Shown here: positions 60,742 through 64,000 of the stretch, piece by piece | Layout of the letters: each line of letters begins with the position of its first letter | Numbering within the stretch: the first letter of the stretch is position 1 | NCBI GenBank assembly: GCA_963669155.1 | Contig: OZ022578.1 | Location: 7,290,387 to 7,354,386, forward strand | Reading direction: 5' to 3' | DNA from: Arbacia lixula | Taxonomy: Eukaryota > Echinodermata > Echinoidea > Arbacioida > Arbaciidae | DNA: 64,000 bases | The notes under the pieces: model-generated | The model's database searches: none | The model's input: only the letters and a program-made list of their open reading frames with translations | Told to the model about the DNA's origin: nothing | Program-made: the position numbers and the translations under genes

Positions 60742-61048
60742 TTAATATCAAAACATATTTTCAAACTTAATTTCAAAACATAATTTCAGAACATTATTCT
60801 CTTTCACTGATTAGACAACATACCCTCGCACACAATAATAAAATGACACATCTGTACGCGTGATGGTACATGTACTTCGTTTTCTATTTTGTATTTTGTA
60901 TACTGGGAATATTTCTTACATTTTGAATGCACACATTTCACACTGGCAGTGCGCAATGTGGCATGCCAAAACAATGTAGCTTTCAGGATATTAATAAATA
61001 ATTCCTGCTTGAAACTGCCAAAACATGCAACTGCATGGTTCCGCCTTA

Positions 61049-62217
61049 GGCCCTTCTACACTTTCACGGATCGCATCACGGATCATCCCGGATCTTAATC
61101 CGGGGTGTTCCGGCGTGCGACACCACGATTTCTTCTCGATGCCGGTGTGGAAACGTGCCGAACTGGGTGTATACACAGGCAAGTACGGTGTCTCCAAGGA
61201 CAGACAAGTTAGCAACGCGGACCACGCCGGAAATTAATACGGAGCTAACACGGTTTACAAGGAAGAGCACGGCGGCTACTGGGTACTTTACGCGGACGTT
61301 TATGTTGTCTATTGGGATATCTCTGGAATGTTGACGGGTGACTTGAACTTGTAGCTCATTTGATCATTAACCTTCTCGAGCGACAACATGTCTTCAGAGT
61401 CGAGAATGGCAAGCACGCCTGAAATCTACAGCGTATGCACCTGTTTGTGGACACCATAAAGGTAAAACTCCTTGTAGCAGAAGCTCTGCTTTTGCAGCAG
61501 CAGCATGGCATAAAAAAGCAGAAAACTGCAAGGAAACGGAGTGAATGGGTGAAACGGTGGCTTCTCAGACGACCACTTTACGGACAGTATGAGAAGTCTT
61601 GGGCTGAGCAGATGGGAGAAGATGTGGGTAATTTCAAGAACTTTATAAGGATGAACTCTGACACATTCAATGAAGTCCTTACTAGAGTTGACCCAAGGAT
61701 TAAGAAGACCGATACATTTTTCAGGAAGGCCCTTGAGCCAGGGTTAAAACTAGCTATAACCCTGCGTTGCTTGGCTTCAGCGTATCTCACAGTACCATCT
61801 CAATTTTTATCACTAAAGTTTGTCAAGCTATCATAGATGAATTTTCAGCAGAAGTAATGGTCTGCCCCGTCACTGCGGAATCCTGGAAAAGAGTGCCTGA
61901 TAGGCAAAATATACGGAACTTAAAATCCGGGTGAAACCGGTGTTAATACGGACCTCCCGGTGACTACACGGACTGCCCCGGATGTATTCGGCGGCTACAC
62001 GGAGGCACGCGGTGCCTATACAGGAAGAGGACGGATTGTTTTTCATTCGTGAACTCCGGGATGAAAAATTAAGCAAGCTTAATTTTCCCCCGGATATGCC
62101 GGTACGCCAAAAATCACGCCGGATGTCTCCACGGTGTATACACGGTAATGCCGGAAACAACACGGATGATTCCGGAACGACGATCCGTGATGCGATCCAT
62201 GAAAGTGTAAAAGGACC
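61049..62217 (+). mobile_element. Harbinger DNA transposon, internally deleted
   Basis: TTA duplication (61046-61048 and 62218-62220). Inverted ends of about 36 bases with few mismatches (GGCCCTTCTACACTTTCACG / GGTCCTTTTACACTTTCATG). Subterminal zones are dense in CACGG and CCGG motifs. Carries a transposase fragment (61435-61916). Confidence 0.9.
61435..61930 (+). pseudogene. Harbinger transposase N-terminal fragment
   Basis: 61435-61800 encodes RRPLYGQYEK, FKNFIRMNSDTFNEVLTRVD, RKALEPGLKLAITLRCLAS, matching the N-terminal part of Harbinger/HARBI1 transposases. The following family block (SHSTISIFITKVCQAIIDEF..VMVCPVTAESWKRV) is present from about 61778 in another frame, after loss of about ten codons (the GxSYxSLQ part), and ends at a stop near 61932. 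The DDE catalytic domain is absent, as is the Myb-like partner protein. Not functional. Confidence 0.85.
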
Positions 62218-62630
62218 TTAAGTATTTTGTTTCCTCTCCCTGTCTTTTGAGTTGGTTCTTTTTGTCTGTATGTCTTTCTGTATCTCTCTATTTTCCTGTA
62301 TTTGTTTACATACCTGTGTCTGTCTCTTCTCTTTCGCTCTTTCGCTCTCTCTCCCCCCACCCCTATCATGTCTATGACAGTCGGGAGAGACAATCATCCT
62401 TTGTCGTAGCTAATTAGTCTGTCTGTGTGCTAGTTGCAGCTGCGAGGCTGACATCATTATGTTTAACTTCAAACGAGACGAGGGTTGCTGGCTAGCCAGA
62501 AACGCTACGCATGTGTAGACTACAATGGTACGTGATAATGGCGGGCTAATGACAGAGCGCATAAAGTTAGAGAAACACATTCGCACATGTGCTTCGATAA
62601 TTAAAGCTATTGGTTCAGTATGATGGGACA

Positions 62631-62631
<1 letters not shown>

Positions 62632-62668
<37 letters not shown>

Positions 62669-62733
62669 TCTATCTGTATTCTGTATACGTGTCCCCGTTT
62701 CCCTCTTTCTTTATATTCGTTCCCCTTTTATTC

Positions 62734-62765
<32 letters not shown>

Positions 62766-63478
62766 CGCTCTCTCTGTTTCTCTTCAATTTCTTCGTACCA
62801 TCTCCCCCTTTTCATCTCTCTATCTCCCTCTGTCAATGTATGTATACATAATATCTCCCCCTCTCTTTTTATTTCCCATTCATATTTGCGCTCCTCTCTC
62901 TCTCTCTCTCTATTTTATTATTTCGCCCTGTTCCCTCTCCCTCCCCCCTCTCTCTGTCTTTTTCTGTTTTCTCTCTCCTCCCTTCTCACGGGCGAATAGA
63001 CGCCGTCTTTGATGAGGGGGTCTTCTGCGGAGCAGAGACGGAAGACGGGTGGGGAGACAAGGCGCCGATAATGACGCCATTGACAGCTTAATGAGGCGGA
63101 GTTAAGCTGCAACTTGACTTCTGTGGTATGTCAATGGATGTCAATGGTGACCTTGTCCGCGCAGCATTGTGACAGATCGGCCCACCGCAAAAAGAAACGA
63201 CCGATATCGACAAAACCTCTGCTCAAGTGGCAATTTTCGTTACCGATGTGTACACGAATTATCATAACAATAGTTGGTATAATTGTGCCCAACGGTGTCG
63301 TATTGCCTTGACCACAAGGGTGCAGCTAGAGAAAATATGGAATGAAAGATAAGCATTTCGCACCCTCCAAAGTGTATTCACGCCCTTGGAGTGGTGCTCA
63401 AAGTCACGATCCGTCCGGTATTTATTTTGCTCTAATTCATTGTTCATTTTCTTTCTTACTTTCTTTCAGTCATATACA

Positions 63479-63537
<59 letters not shown>

Positions 63538-63600
63538 CTATCTCTCTCACTCTCTTTCATCGTCTCTGTCTTCACCTATCTCCCTCTTCCTCCCTATCTT
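62632..63600. repeat. (TC)n and (TG)n microsatellites
   Basis: TC tracts at 62632-62665, 62895-62960 and 63481-63535 with TG at 62737-62766 between. The intervening 63000-63470 stretch has no recognised gene. Ser/Leu-rich frames are repeat translation. Confidence 0.9.
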
Positions 63601-64000
63601 GACTTATGTATATTGCATACATAAATCATACGCGCGTCTGTGTCTATATAATGTGTGTTTGTGAATCTATATACAACTTAGGAACCAATAACGATATTAA
63701 GAAATATAATATCTCGGGATGATATAGATGTCTCCTGTTGGGAATAACTCGTTGAAGTATTTGTCTCAAGTCTGCTATGTCTGTGAAAAAGTGCGGTCTA
63801 CTTAAACATTTTCGTCTGCCACATGCATGTTTTTTTTTAACATATAATACATACAAATTCCATAGAGCATCAGTCTAGGGTATCTGGCATACTTAAGGTT
63901 AATATCACACAAAGCTGCAGCATCATGGTCATGACCTCGCTAAAGTAAGACTGCACCACGTGACTCGTCATTCTCAAGTTTGTAGGTGGGCTACATACTA
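63601..64000. other. No gene seen
   Basis: AT-rich sequence to the window end with no recognisable coding or repeat structure. Confidence 0.5.

Overview
The window is animal nuclear DNA with long introns, GT-AG splicing and very abundant microsatellites and short inverted-repeat transposons. The gene content (a STRA6-type retinol transporter beside TIMM44 and a C9orf85 homologue), a LINE remnant ending in a 2A-like peptide and several tRNA-derived SINEs point to an invertebrate deuterostome, most likely an echinoderm such as a sea urchin. That assignment is inference, because no species-diagnostic gene is present.

Layout: (1) 1-13.3 kb, + strand: the 3' two thirds or so of a STRA6-like gene. 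Fourteen coding exons give 659 residues in one consistent frame, and the 5' exons lie to the left of the window. (2) 14.6-27.7 kb, + strand: a complete TIMM44 gene, 15 coding exons and 458 residues. (3) 30.5-37.4 kb, - strand: a complete homologue of human C9orf85 (DUF2039 family), 3 coding exons and 217 residues, convergent with TIMM44. Most of its first intron is one 3.6-kb Harbinger-like element. (4) 37.4-64 kb: no host gene could be supported. This stretch holds DNA transposons and their short non-autonomous derivatives (Harbinger-like with TTA/TAA target duplications, TTAA-targeted palindromes, a GTGACGTCAC-bearing family), a LINE 3' fragment, a LINE 5' fragment with a 2A-like motif, a perfect four-part palindrome, tRNA-like SINE pieces, and long AG/TC, TG/CA and poly-C/poly-G tracts.

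The three genes have unrelated roles: retinoid uptake at the plasma membrane, mitochondrial matrix protein import, and a small putative zinc-binding protein of unknown function. Nothing suggests an operon or a functional cluster. No rRNA, intact tRNA gene, CRISPR array or LTR element was found. The most unusual items are the four-part palindrome near 53.6 kb, a 53-bp mini-element with a 10-bp target duplication and its 1.2-kb relative in TIMM44 intron 1, the 2A-like LINE remnant near 55.1 kb, and a missing AG acceptor at a conserved STRA6-like exon.
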